Positions 25,209 through 33,729 of a stretch of 34,038 bases of DNA are shown one piece after another. This DNA comes from Chitinophagaceae bacterium (GTDB lineage: Bacteria > Bacteroidota > Bacteroidia > Chitinophagales > Chitinophagaceae), in contig CANBSW010000035.1 in the NCBI GenBank assembly GCA_947372235.1, positions 1 to 34,038 of the forward strand. Reading direction: 5' to 3'. Position 1 is the first letter of the stretch. Each line of letters begins with the position of its first letter. A model generated the notes under the pieces. The model made no database searches. It saw only the letters and a list, made by a program, of their open reading frames with translations, and was not told the DNA's origin. The translations under genes and the position numbers were made by a program.

Positions 25209-25487
25209 ATGAAACCTGTTATCACTATAGAATATTGCCCGAAATGTAACTGGCTGTTACGTGCTGCATATATGGCGCAGGAAATCCTTTCCACCTTTGT
25301 AGAAGATGTACAAAGTGTAACATTGGTACCCAGTGCTACCGGCGGTCGATATACAATCAGTATCGATGAAGCCATTGTATTTGACAGAAAAGAATACGGC
25401 GGCTTTCCGGAGATCAAAGAACTGAAACAAAAAATACGTGATGTTGTGCACCCCGGCAAAGACCTTGGGCATGCCGATAAACATTAA
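25209..25487 (+). CDS. Rdx/SelT-SelW-SelH family thioredoxin-like protein (Cys form)
   Basis: A 92-residue protein of the Rdx family. It has a CxxC redox motif, C10-P-K-C13, after the first strand (VITIEYCPKCNW), then RAAYMAQEILSTF and the later ISIDEAIVFDRKEYGGFPEIKELKQKIRDVV, matching the family's '..vnG..vwdr...gfPe.k.lk..vRd'. The position that is selenocysteine in animal SelW is cysteine here. It is predicted to be a small cytoplasmic thiol redox protein; the substrate is unknown. It is 11 bases upstream of mobA and almost certainly co-transcribed, which links it to the molybdenum/nitrate locus. The ATG start is unambiguous. Confidence 0.9.
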   Translation: MKPVITIEYCPKCNWLLRAAYMAQEILSTFVEDVQSVTLVPSATGGRYTISIDEAIVFDRKEYGGFPEIKELKQKIRDVVHPGKDLGHADKH

Positions 25488-25498
25488 ATCTTTCGCAG

Positions 25499-26080
25499 AT
25501 GACAGGCTTACTCCTTTGTGGCGGCAAAAGCAGCAGAATGGGCAGCGATAAAGGATTATTGAATGCCGCGGGAATTACCTGGGCAGAAACTGCTTATCAA
25601 AAAATAGCTACGGTTGTATCGTCTGTTGCCATTTCTGTAAATAAAGAACAACTACCCTCTTACAAAAAACATTTTCTGGAAAGTGAATTGATCGTTGATA
25701 GTGATCAACTAAAAATTGGCGGACCCTTATGCGGGCTTTTAAGTGCTCATATACAAATGCCCAAAGAAGATATCTTCCTGTTTGCCTGCGATCTGTTATT
25801 TATGGAAACACCGGTATTTGAAGCCTTATTATTACAACAGAAAGAAACACCGGATAAAGAAGCTTTTGTTTTTATGCAGGATCAGGAAACAGAACCGCTT
25901 TGCGGCATTTATACTGCAATAGGATTGAATAAAATATTGACTGCTTATCAAAATGAAAGTTTAGGCAAACAAAGTATGAAGCATGTATTGGAAATGCTTT
26001 CTACATCAAAAAAAGAACTTCCGGATGAATGGAAACCTTTTTTTAAGAATATCAATACACGAAATGATCTAAACGGATAG
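25499..26080 (+). CDS. mobA: Molybdenum cofactor guanylyltransferase MobA
   Basis: A 193-residue protein with the N-terminal nucleotidyltransferase signature LLLCGGKSSRMGSDKGLL (residues 4-21), the GPLCGLLSAH segment and the metal-binding region LFACDLLFM. The C-terminal part has EPLCGIYTA and a late KQSMKHVLEM helix, as in MobA. It transfers GMP from GTP to molybdopterin to form the MGD cofactor that prokaryotic nitrate reductases need. This fits the Mo-bis-MGD nitrate reductase gene nearby on the opposite strand. Its stop lies inside the 3' end of the rubredoxin-fused gene, a 12-base convergent overlap. Confidence 0.93.
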   Translation: MTGLLLCGGKSSRMGSDKGLLNAAGITWAETAYQKIATVVSSVAISVNKEQLPSYKKHFLESELIVDSDQLKIGGPLCGLLSAHIQMPKEDIFLFACDLLFMETPVFEALLLQQKETPDKEAFVFMQDQETEPLCGIYTAIGLNKILTAYQNESLGKQSMKHVLEMLSTSKKELPDEWKPFFKNINTRNDLNG

Positions 26081-26100
26081 TCCGTTGATCAATGTTTTTT
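26066..26100 (+). terminator. Stop-codon hairpin and T-run at the end of mobA
   Basis: AACGGA-TAG-TCCGTT (26072-26086) has the mobA stop codon in its loop. The stem is extended by GATC (26066-26069 with 26087-26090) after a 2-nt bulge, and T6 follows at 26095-26100. It lies inside the 12-base convergent overlap and the end of the - strand gene. The 4-nt gap before the T-run makes it a weak or moderate terminator. Confidence 0.5.
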
Positions 26101-27541
26101 CAATAGCAATAAAATCTTCTTTTGGTGCTTCGCATAAAGAGCAACAATATGTATCGGGAAGATCAGCAAACACTGTACCTACCTGAATTTTCGCTGACTG
26201 ATCTCCTTCGGCTTCATCATAGATCGTTAAACAATGCGGGCATTGGTAAACAATTCCAGGGATTTCTGTTCCGGGTTCATCAACAGGAGATGTAAAATCG
26301 ATTACAGTATCATTCGTTTCTTCACTCAGCATTTCATAATAATACTTGCAAACAGATATAAGATAAGTATCCAAATGCTCTTTCTTAACGGCTTCTCTAA
26401 AAAGTATATAATTTGAAGAGTTTGGATTGAAATTTTGTGTGTACAAAATATCATAACTATCCAATGGTACTGTTTGGTTTCGAACAATTCCGTAACGCCT
26501 TTCTATTAATACAGATCCGAACACTACGGCTTTGTGTTGTGTTTTTATCGCAAAACAGAGACCAAATGTGCGCACATCTTCTTTATCAAACTGACGGATG
26601 ATATGTCGTTTGATGGAAAGCCCGTCATCATTATTGTCTTCCACCTGCCAGCCAAGTTCGTTGGAAGCATGTCGTACATTAATGCGGTATTTTCCCAATA
26701 CATAATTCCATAAAACACGGTCTGCCGCTTCAATTCCTTTGATCACAATTGATTTCCATGGTGTGGTATATAACTGACCCACTTTTGTTTTCAGGCAGGT
26801 ATTGGCTATATCTTTTAAAAACTTCACAGGAAATAATTCATCCCTGCGATAAATGCCTAACCATGATTTATTGCCATAGTTATTAAATCCTTCATAATAG
26901 GGCAATTGAAATTTAGGTAATTGTAATGGCTGTTCAACAGGCTTTGCAATCAGTGTGATCGTTTCACTTACCTGCTTATACAGAGAGGTTCCGTCAATCA
27001 ACTTGTCTGTAAGAATCAGTTCTTCCACATATTTTGATAAACGCGGAATATCATTTGTATACACTAACTCAGGCCATTGGTACAGGTCTTTCATTTTGGG
27101 GAACCGGATAAACAGGTACCAGAAATGTCCGGAAGCTGATGCGATCCAATTGATATGTCCTGTAAAAAAGGGCGTGAAAGATTGGTTAGCATCTGAGATA
27201 TTGATCTTTAGTTTGGGGGTATAATCAAACAGGTCAAAAATATCTTTGTAAACCCCTTCGCGTAACCAGGAATCAGGCGCAAAAATTCCTTCGGCCGCAT
27301 ATGAGCTGATAATATTGGGATAGTTGTTTGAGTTTACTTCATACTCAATTTTATTTTTATCTAAGGAAGCTATCAAACGGTCGTAATTTTTATTCCCGGT
27401 ATTGATCAACAATTGCTGACGCAAACCAAACCTAACGTCTTCAATACCGGCTTCTTCAACAGCCTGCATAATATGCAGCAGATAGCCGGGCGAAATGATA
27501 CCGCCTGTGAAATTCACTTTAAATTGAAATGCATATCTCAT
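26069..27541 (-). CDS. Nitrite/sulfite-reductase-like protein without siroheme/4Fe-4S ligands, fused to rubredoxin
   Basis: A 490-residue cytoplasmic protein. Residues about 1-430 look like the two-fold-repeated ferredoxin-nitrite/sulfite reductase scaffold: GIEDVRFGLRQQLLIN and LKTKVGQLYTTPWKSIVIKGI match the half-domain 'vrlt.RQ.l' signature, and KLKINISDANQSF lies where canonical enzymes have 'kfKi..SGC...C'. The whole 1-433 segment has only three scattered cysteines (in NTCLKT, GLCFAI, SVCKYY), so the four-Cys CX5C/CX3C ligand set is absent. Residues 434-470 plus flanks are a rubredoxin: C434-P-H-C437 and C467-S-L-C470, with 29 residues between, plus VGTVFADLPDTY and APKEDF. The ATG overlaps the upstream gene by four bases (ATGA). 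It is probably an electron carrier or partner of the nitrate reductase; I do not know a named family for this whole architecture. Confidence 0.75.
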   Translation of the reverse strand: MRYAFQFKVNFTGGIISPGYLLHIMQAVEEAGIEDVRFGLRQQLLINTGNKNYDRLIASLDKNKIEYEVNSNNYPNIISSYAAEGIFAPDSWLREGVYKDIFDLFDYTPKLKINISDANQSFTPFFTGHINWIASASGHFWYLFIRFPKMKDLYQWPELVYTNDIPRLSKYVEELILTDKLIDGTSLYKQVSETITLIAKPVEQPLQLPKFQLPYYEGFNNYGNKSWLGIYRRDELFPVKFLKDIANTCLKTKVGQLYTTPWKSIVIKGIEAADRVLWNYVLGKYRINVRHASNELGWQVEDNNDDGLSIKRHIIRQFDKEDVRTFGLCFAIKTQHKAVVFGSVLIERRYGIVRNQTVPLDSYDILYTQNFNPNSSNYILFREAVKKEHLDTYLISVCKYYYEMLSEETNDTVIDFTSPVDEPGTEIPGIVYQCPHCLTIYDEAEGDQSAKIQVGTVFADLPDTYCCSLCEAPKEDFIAIEKTLINGLSV

Positions 27542-27993
27542 AGTAAATTAAATTCTTTCATGGCAATGGGAAAATTTCGGTTCTCATGACTGGGCCTGCT
27601 CAGTTTTACGAGCACAAAACGTTGCAGATCGTTCAGCTGTTTCCATTTATATTGTTCTAAATGTGCGTTCAATGAAGTCAGTTTTTGTTGTACAGATTCA
27701 GGAATACTGTTTTCATTTGCCCATGCGGGTTCTTTCTCAACTTCCATATCCTGCGCTTCATGACTTGTACGAAACAGGATCACTGTTTTAACATATTTTC
27801 TGTACGATCGTAATTCCTCTTCTGTGGAACAATTGTATTCGGCTATATTGGTGCGTTCTTCTTCCGTCATCCCGCTCCATTCTTTCAGCTTCAGTTTAAT
27901 ACCGCAGGCATCCAGCTTAAACCTTGCTATCATTGGAATACAGCGGATATTCTCTTCTACAAAATCTTTTTCAAATGTAAAATACTGGGCCAT
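27538..27993 (-). CDS. Nitrate reductase associated protein
   Basis: A 151-residue protein. It matches the 'nitrate reductase associated protein' family described next to cyanobacterial narB: FTFEKDFVEENIRCIPMIARFKLDACGIKLKLKEWSGMTEEERTNI is the diagnostic N-terminal block, followed by a Glu-rich helix (STEEELRSYRKYVKTVI). There are no transmembrane segments or redox motifs. The molecular role is unknown in the family; an accessory or regulatory function in nitrate reductase maturation is inferred from repeated proximity. It sits six bases after the nitrate reductase stop and overlaps the rubredoxin-fused gene by four bases, so the three are tightly coupled. Confidence 0.9.
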   Translation of the reverse strand: MAQYFTFEKDFVEENIRCIPMIARFKLDACGIKLKLKEWSGMTEEERTNIAEYNCSTEEELRSYRKYVKTVILFRTSHEAQDMEVEKEPAWANENSIPESVQQKLTSLNAHLEQYKWKQLNDLQRFVLVKLSRPSHENRNFPIAMKEFNLL

Positions 27994-27999
27994 TGTTAT

Positions 28000-30900
28000 T
28001 TATTTTACCAATTCAGGTTCTTCGGCGGTAATAAGAAAGTGATTGATTATCTGTTGAACTTCCGGCCGGCAACTACCGCAACCCTGCCCTGCACCCGAAG
28101 CTTTACAAAGTTCCTTTAATTCTGTACATCCTTCTTTTATTTTAGCCAGGATATTTCCTTCGCCAACATTACCACAACTGCAAACTAATTTGCCTATTAC
28201 CGGTTCTGCCCCGTTTCCACTTCGGAGCAGTGCAAGGCGTTTTTCACTTAATTCGATCTCATTTTCAATTAATCCTTTAAACTCTATGAACTCTGTTTTA
28301 TCGCCAATTAAAATGGCACCAACCAGTTTGTCGTTATGAATGATGCATTTTTTATAATACTGTTTGGCCTTATCAATAAAAACCACTTCTTCATAAGCAG
28401 GATCATTGGGTGTTTCTGCCATACCCATGGAGCATAAGGTGGTACCATGCATTTTCAAAATATTCATCAGCAAAGAACCTTTGTAATATAATGAGATATC
28501 GCCACTCAGATGTCGTGCAACGATATCTGCCTGTTGTTCAGCTGCAGCAGTTATTCCATACAGAAATCCTTTAAACTCAGCTATCTCACCAATGGCATAG
28601 ATTGATGGATCATTGGTTTGCAGGTATTCATCAACAATTACGCCACGCTTTACTTCTATGCCACTTGCTTTTGCCAGTTCAATATTAGGGGTAGTACCAA
28701 TGGCAATTACGATAGCCTGGCAATGGATGGTCAATCCGCTTTTCAGGTATACACCTTCCACATTGGAAGATCCGAGAAAACGATCGATCTCATCATTGTA
28801 ATAAATTTCAACACCTTTATCACGAAGAATTTCATCGAGTAACTGACTGCCCAAAATATCCAACTGCCTGTCCATTAAACGCGAGATCCGCTGAATGATC
28901 ACTACTTCTACATTTACTTCGCGTAAAGATGCTGCCAATTCAATACCTAATAACCCACCGCCAAGTATCATTACTTTTCCTTTTGCGGGGTCTACATGGT
29001 TTTTAAAATTATCCGCATCCAGTCTGCTGCGCATGCTGAAGATCCCTTTTAATGGTGGGATATCACGCAACATGGTTGCGCGGCTGCCGGTTGCCATGAT
29101 CAATACATCATAAGAATGTGTTACTCCTTTACTGTCAACCAATGTTTTTTGTTTTCTATCTATCTGTTCAACACTTACTCCTCTGTGCAATTGGATATTG
29201 TAGGTAAATTCTTCTTCTGTATGCATTTTGATCAGTTGTTCCCATTCCTGAACACCACTGATATAATCGGGTAACATCACTCGGTTATAAAAAGGGAAAT
29301 TTTCTTTACTGAATACTACTATTTCATCTTCGCTGTTTAATTCGCGATAGCTTTTAATAAAACCATAGGAGCCGGCACCAGCGCCAATCAAAACAATTTT
29401 CTGGCGAGTTTTTTTATAGGCAGCAACCTGTACTGCACTAAATTTAAAATCAGGTTCTTTTGAAACAGGATCGAGTAATTTATTGGTAAGATTATTGGCG
29501 CGGTTAAGATCATTGTTCAAAATTTTTCCCCAATGCATCGGAAGAAATACGACTCCGGGTTTTATCCCATCAGCATATTTTGCTTTTACCCTAACATTGC
29601 CACGACTATTGGTGATTTCTACCAATTGGCCATCGCGAATATTTCGCACCAATGCATCTTCCGGATTAATTTCCAGAAAAGCTTCTGCTATATGTTGGTT
29701 GAGTTTATTTACTTTTCCTGTTTTGCTGCGTGTATGCCATTGATCGCGTATTCTGCCGGTGGTTAATACCAAAGGAAAATCGGGTGTTAGGGCTTCTGAT
29801 TCATTACTGTCAGAAACTGTATGAATGATTGCTTTAGTTGATGGTGTATAAAATTTCTTATCCGCAAATAAACGCGCCGTACCTCTATCTGTTGCACCTT
29901 TTGGAAAAGGCCATTGCACCGATCTTTTTTCTTTCAGGATCTCATAACTCAATCCGCTGATATCAATATTGGTTCCTGCTGTTAAAGCACAATGCTCTGC
30001 ATAGATCTCTGCAGCACCTGCATAATCAAACCCATGAAAACCCATTGCTTTTGCAAAGCGACAAACAATTTCTGCATCAGGCAATGCTTCACCCGGTGCG
30101 TCTACTCCTTTTTCAAGGTAACTGATACGGCGTTCAGAGTTTGTCATCGTACCTTCTTTCTCAGCCCAAGCTGCTGCAGGAAAAACCACATCGGCATAAG
30201 GAAGTGTTTCGAGTTTATTACTGATGTCCTGAACCACTACAAACTTTGCTTTCTTTAATCCTTCTTCTGCAATTCTTACATCGGGTAAACTGATCAATGG
30301 ATTGGTGCAGATGATCCAGATCGCTTTTAATTTTTCATTGTTTAATGCGTCAAACATTTCTGTTGCCGTAAAACCCGGTTTGGGTGCGATCTTTCCGCCG
30401 CCCCAGAATTTTTCTACGTACTCTCTATCTTCTTCCAATAATAAATTTCTATGTGCCGGCAATAAATTGGACAAGCCTCCTACTTCTCTTCCACCCATTG
30501 CATTCGGCTGTCCTGTTAGCGAAAAAGGACCGCTGCCCGGTTTTCCGATATGTCCTGTGATCAAATTAAGATTGATCAAACTAAGATTCTTGTTTACCCC
30601 AATCACACTTTGGTTCAATCCCATCGTCCACATGGTAATAAAGCCTTTACTATTACCAATATGGCTTGCAGCATCCCTGATATCTCGTTCATCAACACCA
30701 CAGATCATGGCTGCTTCTGTAACAGAGCGCTGCATTACCTGTGCTGCATATTTTTCAAAACCTTCTGCATGATTGGTGATAAAGTCTGCATCAATATCCC
30801 CCTGTTCAATCAAACACCTGCCAATGGCATGGTGTAATACAATATCAGTTCCGGGATTCAACTGTAAATGCACATCGGCCATGGAACAGGTTTGCGTTTT

Positions 30901-31512
30901 ACGCGGATCACTTACAATGATCTTGAGGTTAGGATTGGCTTCGCGTGCCGCTTCCACCCTTCTCCATAAAATTGGATGACACCAGGCCGGGTTTGCACCG
31001 GCAACAAAAATGCAATCGGCCAATTCAATATCCTCATAACTGATTGGCACCGCATCTTCTCCCAATGAAAGTTTATATCCCATTACGGCACTGCTCATAC
31101 AAAGACGGCTGTTGGTATCAATATTATTACTGCCGATAAATCCTTTCATCAATTTATTCAACACATAATATTCTTCTGTTAAACATTGACCGGATGCATA
31201 AATAGCCACCGAATCGGGACCGTATTTATTGATCAATGTTTTAAACACAGCAGCTGTTCGCTCCATGGCTTTCTCCCATGAAACCCTTTGTCTTGGCTGG
31301 TTTTTATTGTAACGCATCTCTGGATACAATAACCTGTCGCTGGTATCCATTACCGTATAATGCAGGTTCATTCCTTTGCTGCAAAGCATGCCTTTGTTTA
31401 CGGGATGGTCTTTATCACCTTCCACCAACAATTTACCATTGCGGTCTTTATTAACCACAATGCCGCACCCTACACCACAATAACAACAAGTTGTTTTAAA
31501 TGACTCTGCCAT
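28000..31512 (-). CDS. nasC: Assimilatory nitrate reductase fused to NADH/FAD reductase and BFD-type [2Fe-2S] domain
   Basis: A 1170-residue single-chain enzyme. The N terminus is the [4Fe-4S] motif C9-x2-C12-x3-C16...C44. The molybdopterin domain (about 54-570) has the likely Mo ligand C138 in TNSRLCMSSAV, followed by the dinucleotide-binding domain (about 575-695, TGRIRDQWHTRSKTG, LEINPEDA). A pyridine-nucleotide disulfide oxidoreductase of the NirB N-terminal type follows (about 705-1060): FAD motif GAGAGSYG, FYNRVMLPDYISG, NAD motif GGGLLGIE, and YAIGEIAE. The C terminus is a BFD-like [2Fe-2S] domain with C1111-x-C1113 and C1145-x2-C1148. It is inferred to pass electrons from NAD(P)H through FAD and Fe-S to Mo-bis-MGD, so no separate reductase subunit is needed. 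There is no signal sequence, so it is cytoplasmic and assimilatory. It is six bases from the transporter gene upstream. Confidence 0.94.
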   Translation of the reverse strand: MAESFKTTCCYCGVGCGIVVNKDRNGKLLVEGDKDHPVNKGMLCSKGMNLHYTVMDTSDRLLYPEMRYNKNQPRQRVSWEKAMERTAAVFKTLINKYGPDSVAIYASGQCLTEEYYVLNKLMKGFIGSNNIDTNSRLCMSSAVMGYKLSLGEDAVPISYEDIELADCIFVAGANPAWCHPILWRRVEAAREANPNLKIIVSDPRKTQTCSMADVHLQLNPGTDIVLHHAIGRCLIEQGDIDADFITNHAEGFEKYAAQVMQRSVTEAAMICGVDERDIRDAASHIGNSKGFITMWTMGLNQSVIGVNKNLSLINLNLITGHIGKPGSGPFSLTGQPNAMGGREVGGLSNLLPAHRNLLLEEDREYVEKFWGGGKIAPKPGFTATEMFDALNNEKLKAIWIICTNPLISLPDVRIAEEGLKKAKFVVVQDISNKLETLPYADVVFPAAAWAEKEGTMTNSERRISYLEKGVDAPGEALPDAEIVCRFAKAMGFHGFDYAGAAEIYAEHCALTAGTNIDISGLSYEILKEKRSVQWPFPKGATDRGTARLFADKKFYTPSTKAIIHTVSDSNESEALTPDFPLVLTTGRIRDQWHTRSKTGKVNKLNQHIAEAFLEINPEDALVRNIRDGQLVEITNSRGNVRVKAKYADGIKPGVVFLPMHWGKILNNDLNRANNLTNKLLDPVSKEPDFKFSAVQVAAYKKTRQKIVLIGAGAGSYGFIKSYRELNSEDEIVVFSKENFPFYNRVMLPDYISGVQEWEQLIKMHTEEEFTYNIQLHRGVSVEQIDRKQKTLVDSKGVTHSYDVLIMATGSRATMLRDIPPLKGIFSMRSRLDADNFKNHVDPAKGKVMILGGGLLGIELAASLREVNVEVVIIQRISRLMDRQLDILGSQLLDEILRDKGVEIYYNDEIDRFLGSSNVEGVYLKSGLTIHCQAIVIAIGTTPNIELAKASGIEVKRGVIVDEYLQTNDPSIYAIGEIAEFKGFLYGITAAAEQQADIVARHLSGDISLYYKGSLLMNILKMHGTTLCSMGMAETPNDPAYEEVVFIDKAKQYYKKCIIHNDKLVGAILIGDKTEFIEFKGLIENEIELSEKRLALLRSGNGAEPVIGKLVCSCGNVGEGNILAKIKEGCTELKELCKASGAGQGCGSCRPEVQQIINHFLITAEEPELVK

Positions 31513-31517
31513 ACGTT

Positions 31518-32825
31518 TTAAATAGCTTTAGCCGTATTAGACTGATAAGGATAATTTTTTCCGAAAACCCTGAATTTTACTTTGCTCAGTACAATCATCA
31601 ATCCTACAAAGAGCACAACAAAACCGAGATAATAAAATGCTTCTGAATAAGGCATGCTTTTAAATAAAAATCCGATCAGCATGGCTCCAATATTTCCTCC
31701 CGCACCTACAATGCCTGCCACACCACCAACTGCTTCGGGATTGATAAAAGGAACAATACTATACGTAGCACCATTTGCCATTTTTAAACAAAGTCCGAAC
31801 GTGAACATGAGTGTGATGGCCAATGCGAGACCGCCTGATTTTGAAAACCAGATAATGCTTAACCCTTCCAGCAACAACAATACTGCGAGGAAAGAAACCT
31901 TACCATCAAATCCAAAACGGGTGCCTATTTTATCTGAGAATATTCCACCCAATGCACGGGCAAATAAATTAAGCCAGCCAAAAATACTGGCGAGTAATCC
32001 GGCCATAATTAGTGTGGCTTTATATTCTTCATGAAAAAATGTAGCAGCATAATTATCAACTGTGATCTCTACTCCAAAACAGGCCGCATAAGCGATCGTT
32101 AAGATCCATGTACGATAATCTTTGGCTGCCAGTAATAATGTGTTTTGTTTTTTACCTGCTACAGGCAATTCAATTTCATCTAGATTACCTGCCGGCGTAT
32201 CTTTTGTATAACGATAGTAAACAAAAGCCATTACAAATAAAATGATACCCGGAACTATCATCGCCAAACGCCAGCTGTTTGCGGTACTTACCCAACCCAG
32301 TCCTACAAAACCTGCAGCGATCAACGGCATGATGATCTGTGTGGCACCACCCCCTGTATTACCCCAACCGCCTGCTACTGCATTTGCAGTTCCTTTGATA
32401 TTGGGTGCAAACATTACTGATGTATGGTATTGGGTGATCACAAAAGATGCACCAATTACACCTATACTTAAACGAAACAAAAGGAAAGTAAGGTAACTGT
32501 TACTCAAACCGATCAGTATAACCGGAATGGCAGACAATAACAATAACAAAGTATATGTTTTTCTCGGCCCCCATTTATCTACTAACCTGCCAATCACCAA
32601 CCGCGCAATAATAGTAGCTGATACAGATGCAATACCGATATTCCCTTTTTGTGCTTTGGTTAAATGCAATTGTTCTGCAACCAATGGCATCAATGGTGCT
32701 ATACCAAACCATGCAAAAAAACAGAAAAAGAAAGTAAGCCAGGTAATGTGAAAGGTCCGCATCTGAACTCCTTTGGCAGAGAACAGTTTCAGTTTTGATA
32801 AAGGTTGTTGGGCTGCTGTTAACAT
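31518..32825 (-). CDS. narK: NarK/NasA-type nitrate/nitrite MFS transporter
   Basis: A 435-residue inner-membrane protein with about 12 hydrophobic segments. The nitrate-nitrite-porter signatures are present twice: NAVAGGWGNTGGGATQ in the first half and GGVAGIVGAGGNIGAM in the second. The cytoplasmic loop motif GRLVDKWGPRKTYT is typical of MFS. The conserved substrate-region FRLSIGVIGASFVITQYHTSVMF is also seen. ATG at 32825 gives a 21-residue N-terminal lead before MRTFHITWLTFFF; the second Met is an alternative start. It lies 42 bases after the NrtD stop and five bases before the nitrate reductase, in one operon. Confidence 0.95.
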   Translation of the reverse strand: MLTAAQQPLSKLKLFSAKGVQMRTFHITWLTFFFCFFAWFGIAPLMPLVAEQLHLTKAQKGNIGIASVSATIIARLVIGRLVDKWGPRKTYTLLLLLSAIPVILIGLSNSYLTFLLFRLSIGVIGASFVITQYHTSVMFAPNIKGTANAVAGGWGNTGGGATQIIMPLIAAGFVGLGWVSTANSWRLAMIVPGIILFVMAFVYYRYTKDTPAGNLDEIELPVAGKKQNTLLLAAKDYRTWILTIAYAACFGVEITVDNYAATFFHEEYKATLIMAGLLASIFGWLNLFARALGGIFSDKIGTRFGFDGKVSFLAVLLLLEGLSIIWFSKSGGLALAITLMFTFGLCLKMANGATYSIVPFINPEAVGGVAGIVGAGGNIGAMLIGFLFKSMPYSEAFYYLGFVVLFVGLMIVLSKVKFRVFGKNYPYQSNTAKAI

Positions 32826-32867
32826 AATTGGTAATAATGATGGTTTAGAAATAACTGCTTTGTTTTA

Positions 32868-33725
32868 TTAATCGTTGATTGAAAACTTATCTATCAACAG
32901 ATTCAATAACCTGTCGTGGATTTCCATATAGACAGGATCATGAACGATGTCTTTTTTGTTTCGGGGTCTTGGCAGATGCACATCCACAATTTCCCTGATG
33001 GTGGCAGCCGGGCCATTGTTCATGACCACTATCCTGTCTGACAAAAAAATGGCTTCTTCAATATCATGTGTTACCATCACTATCGTTTTTTCGCGGTGAT
33101 CGATGTTCCACATTTTTAATAACTCAACATGCATACTGCTTTTGGTTAATGCATCCAATGCACCAAACGGCTCATCCAGTAACAATACTTTTGGATCGAT
33201 CGCAAAAGCCCTGGCAATAGCCACACGCTGTTTCATGCCACCTGATAAATGGCCGGGTAATTTATCGCGGTGATCCCAGAGATTTACCATCTTCAGATTC
33301 TTTTCTATCAATGCTGTTTTCTCTTCCTGTGTTTTTTGTTTAAACACAGAGTCAACAGCTACTTTAATATTTTTATATACACTTAACCATGGCAGTAAAG
33401 AATAATTCTGAAATACCACACCCCTGTCCGGCCCCGGCCCTTTTACCTTACTGCCATTGGCTATTACTTCGCCACTGGTTGGCGTTGCCATACCGGAGAT
33501 CGTATTCATCAATGTTGATTTTCCGCAACCTGAGTGACCAATAAAAGAGATGATCTCTCCTTTCTGTATCGTAAGGCTGATATTTTCAATAGCTGTGTAA
33601 ATACCTCTCTTCCCTTTAAATGATACAGTAACATTTTTTATATCAACTGCTATTTTTTTTGCAGGAATATTGATGATTTCATTTATCTCTTCAATAATAT
33701 CTTCTGTAAAGTTTGTTTCGATCAT
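32868..33725 (-). CDS. nrtD: ABC transporter ATP-binding protein, NrtD/SsuB-like (nitrate uptake)
   Basis: A 285-residue ATPase from the ATG at 33725, four bases after the permease stop; a longer frame to 33794 would overlap the permease by 65 bases and is rejected. Motifs: Walker A GHSGCGKST at residues 63-71, Q-loop VFQNYSLLPWLSVYKNI, signature LSGGMKQR, Walker B KVLLLDEPFGALDAL, and H-loop VMVTHDIEEA. The NrtC/NrtD/TauB group has this PWLSVYKNI form. An N-terminal extension of about 25 acidic residues precedes the core. The neighbouring NrtB-like permease and nitrate genes support nitrate or nitrite as substrate; cyanate is an alternative for this family. Confidence 0.92.
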   Translation of the reverse strand: MIETNFTEDIIEEINEIINIPAKKIAVDIKNVTVSFKGKRGIYTAIENISLTIQKGEIISFIGHSGCGKSTLMNTISGMATPTSGEVIANGSKVKGPGPDRGVVFQNYSLLPWLSVYKNIKVAVDSVFKQKTQEEKTALIEKNLKMVNLWDHRDKLPGHLSGGMKQRVAIARAFAIDPKVLLLDEPFGALDALTKSSMHVELLKMWNIDHREKTIVMVTHDIEEAIFLSDRIVVMNNGPAATIREIVDVHLPRPRNKKDIVHDPVYMEIHDRLLNLLIDKFSIND

Positions 33726-33729
33726 GATC

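Noticed and set aside
25209..25487. Possible selenoprotein because of SelW-family membership
   Set aside because: The redox motif is C-P-K-C with ordinary cysteine codons and there is no in-frame TGA, so no selenocysteine insertion is needed.
30302..30772. 156-codon open frame antisense to the nitrate reductase gene
   Set aside because: It is the reverse-strand shadow of a well-conserved gene, with Pro/Ser/Leu-rich composition and no recognisable domain.
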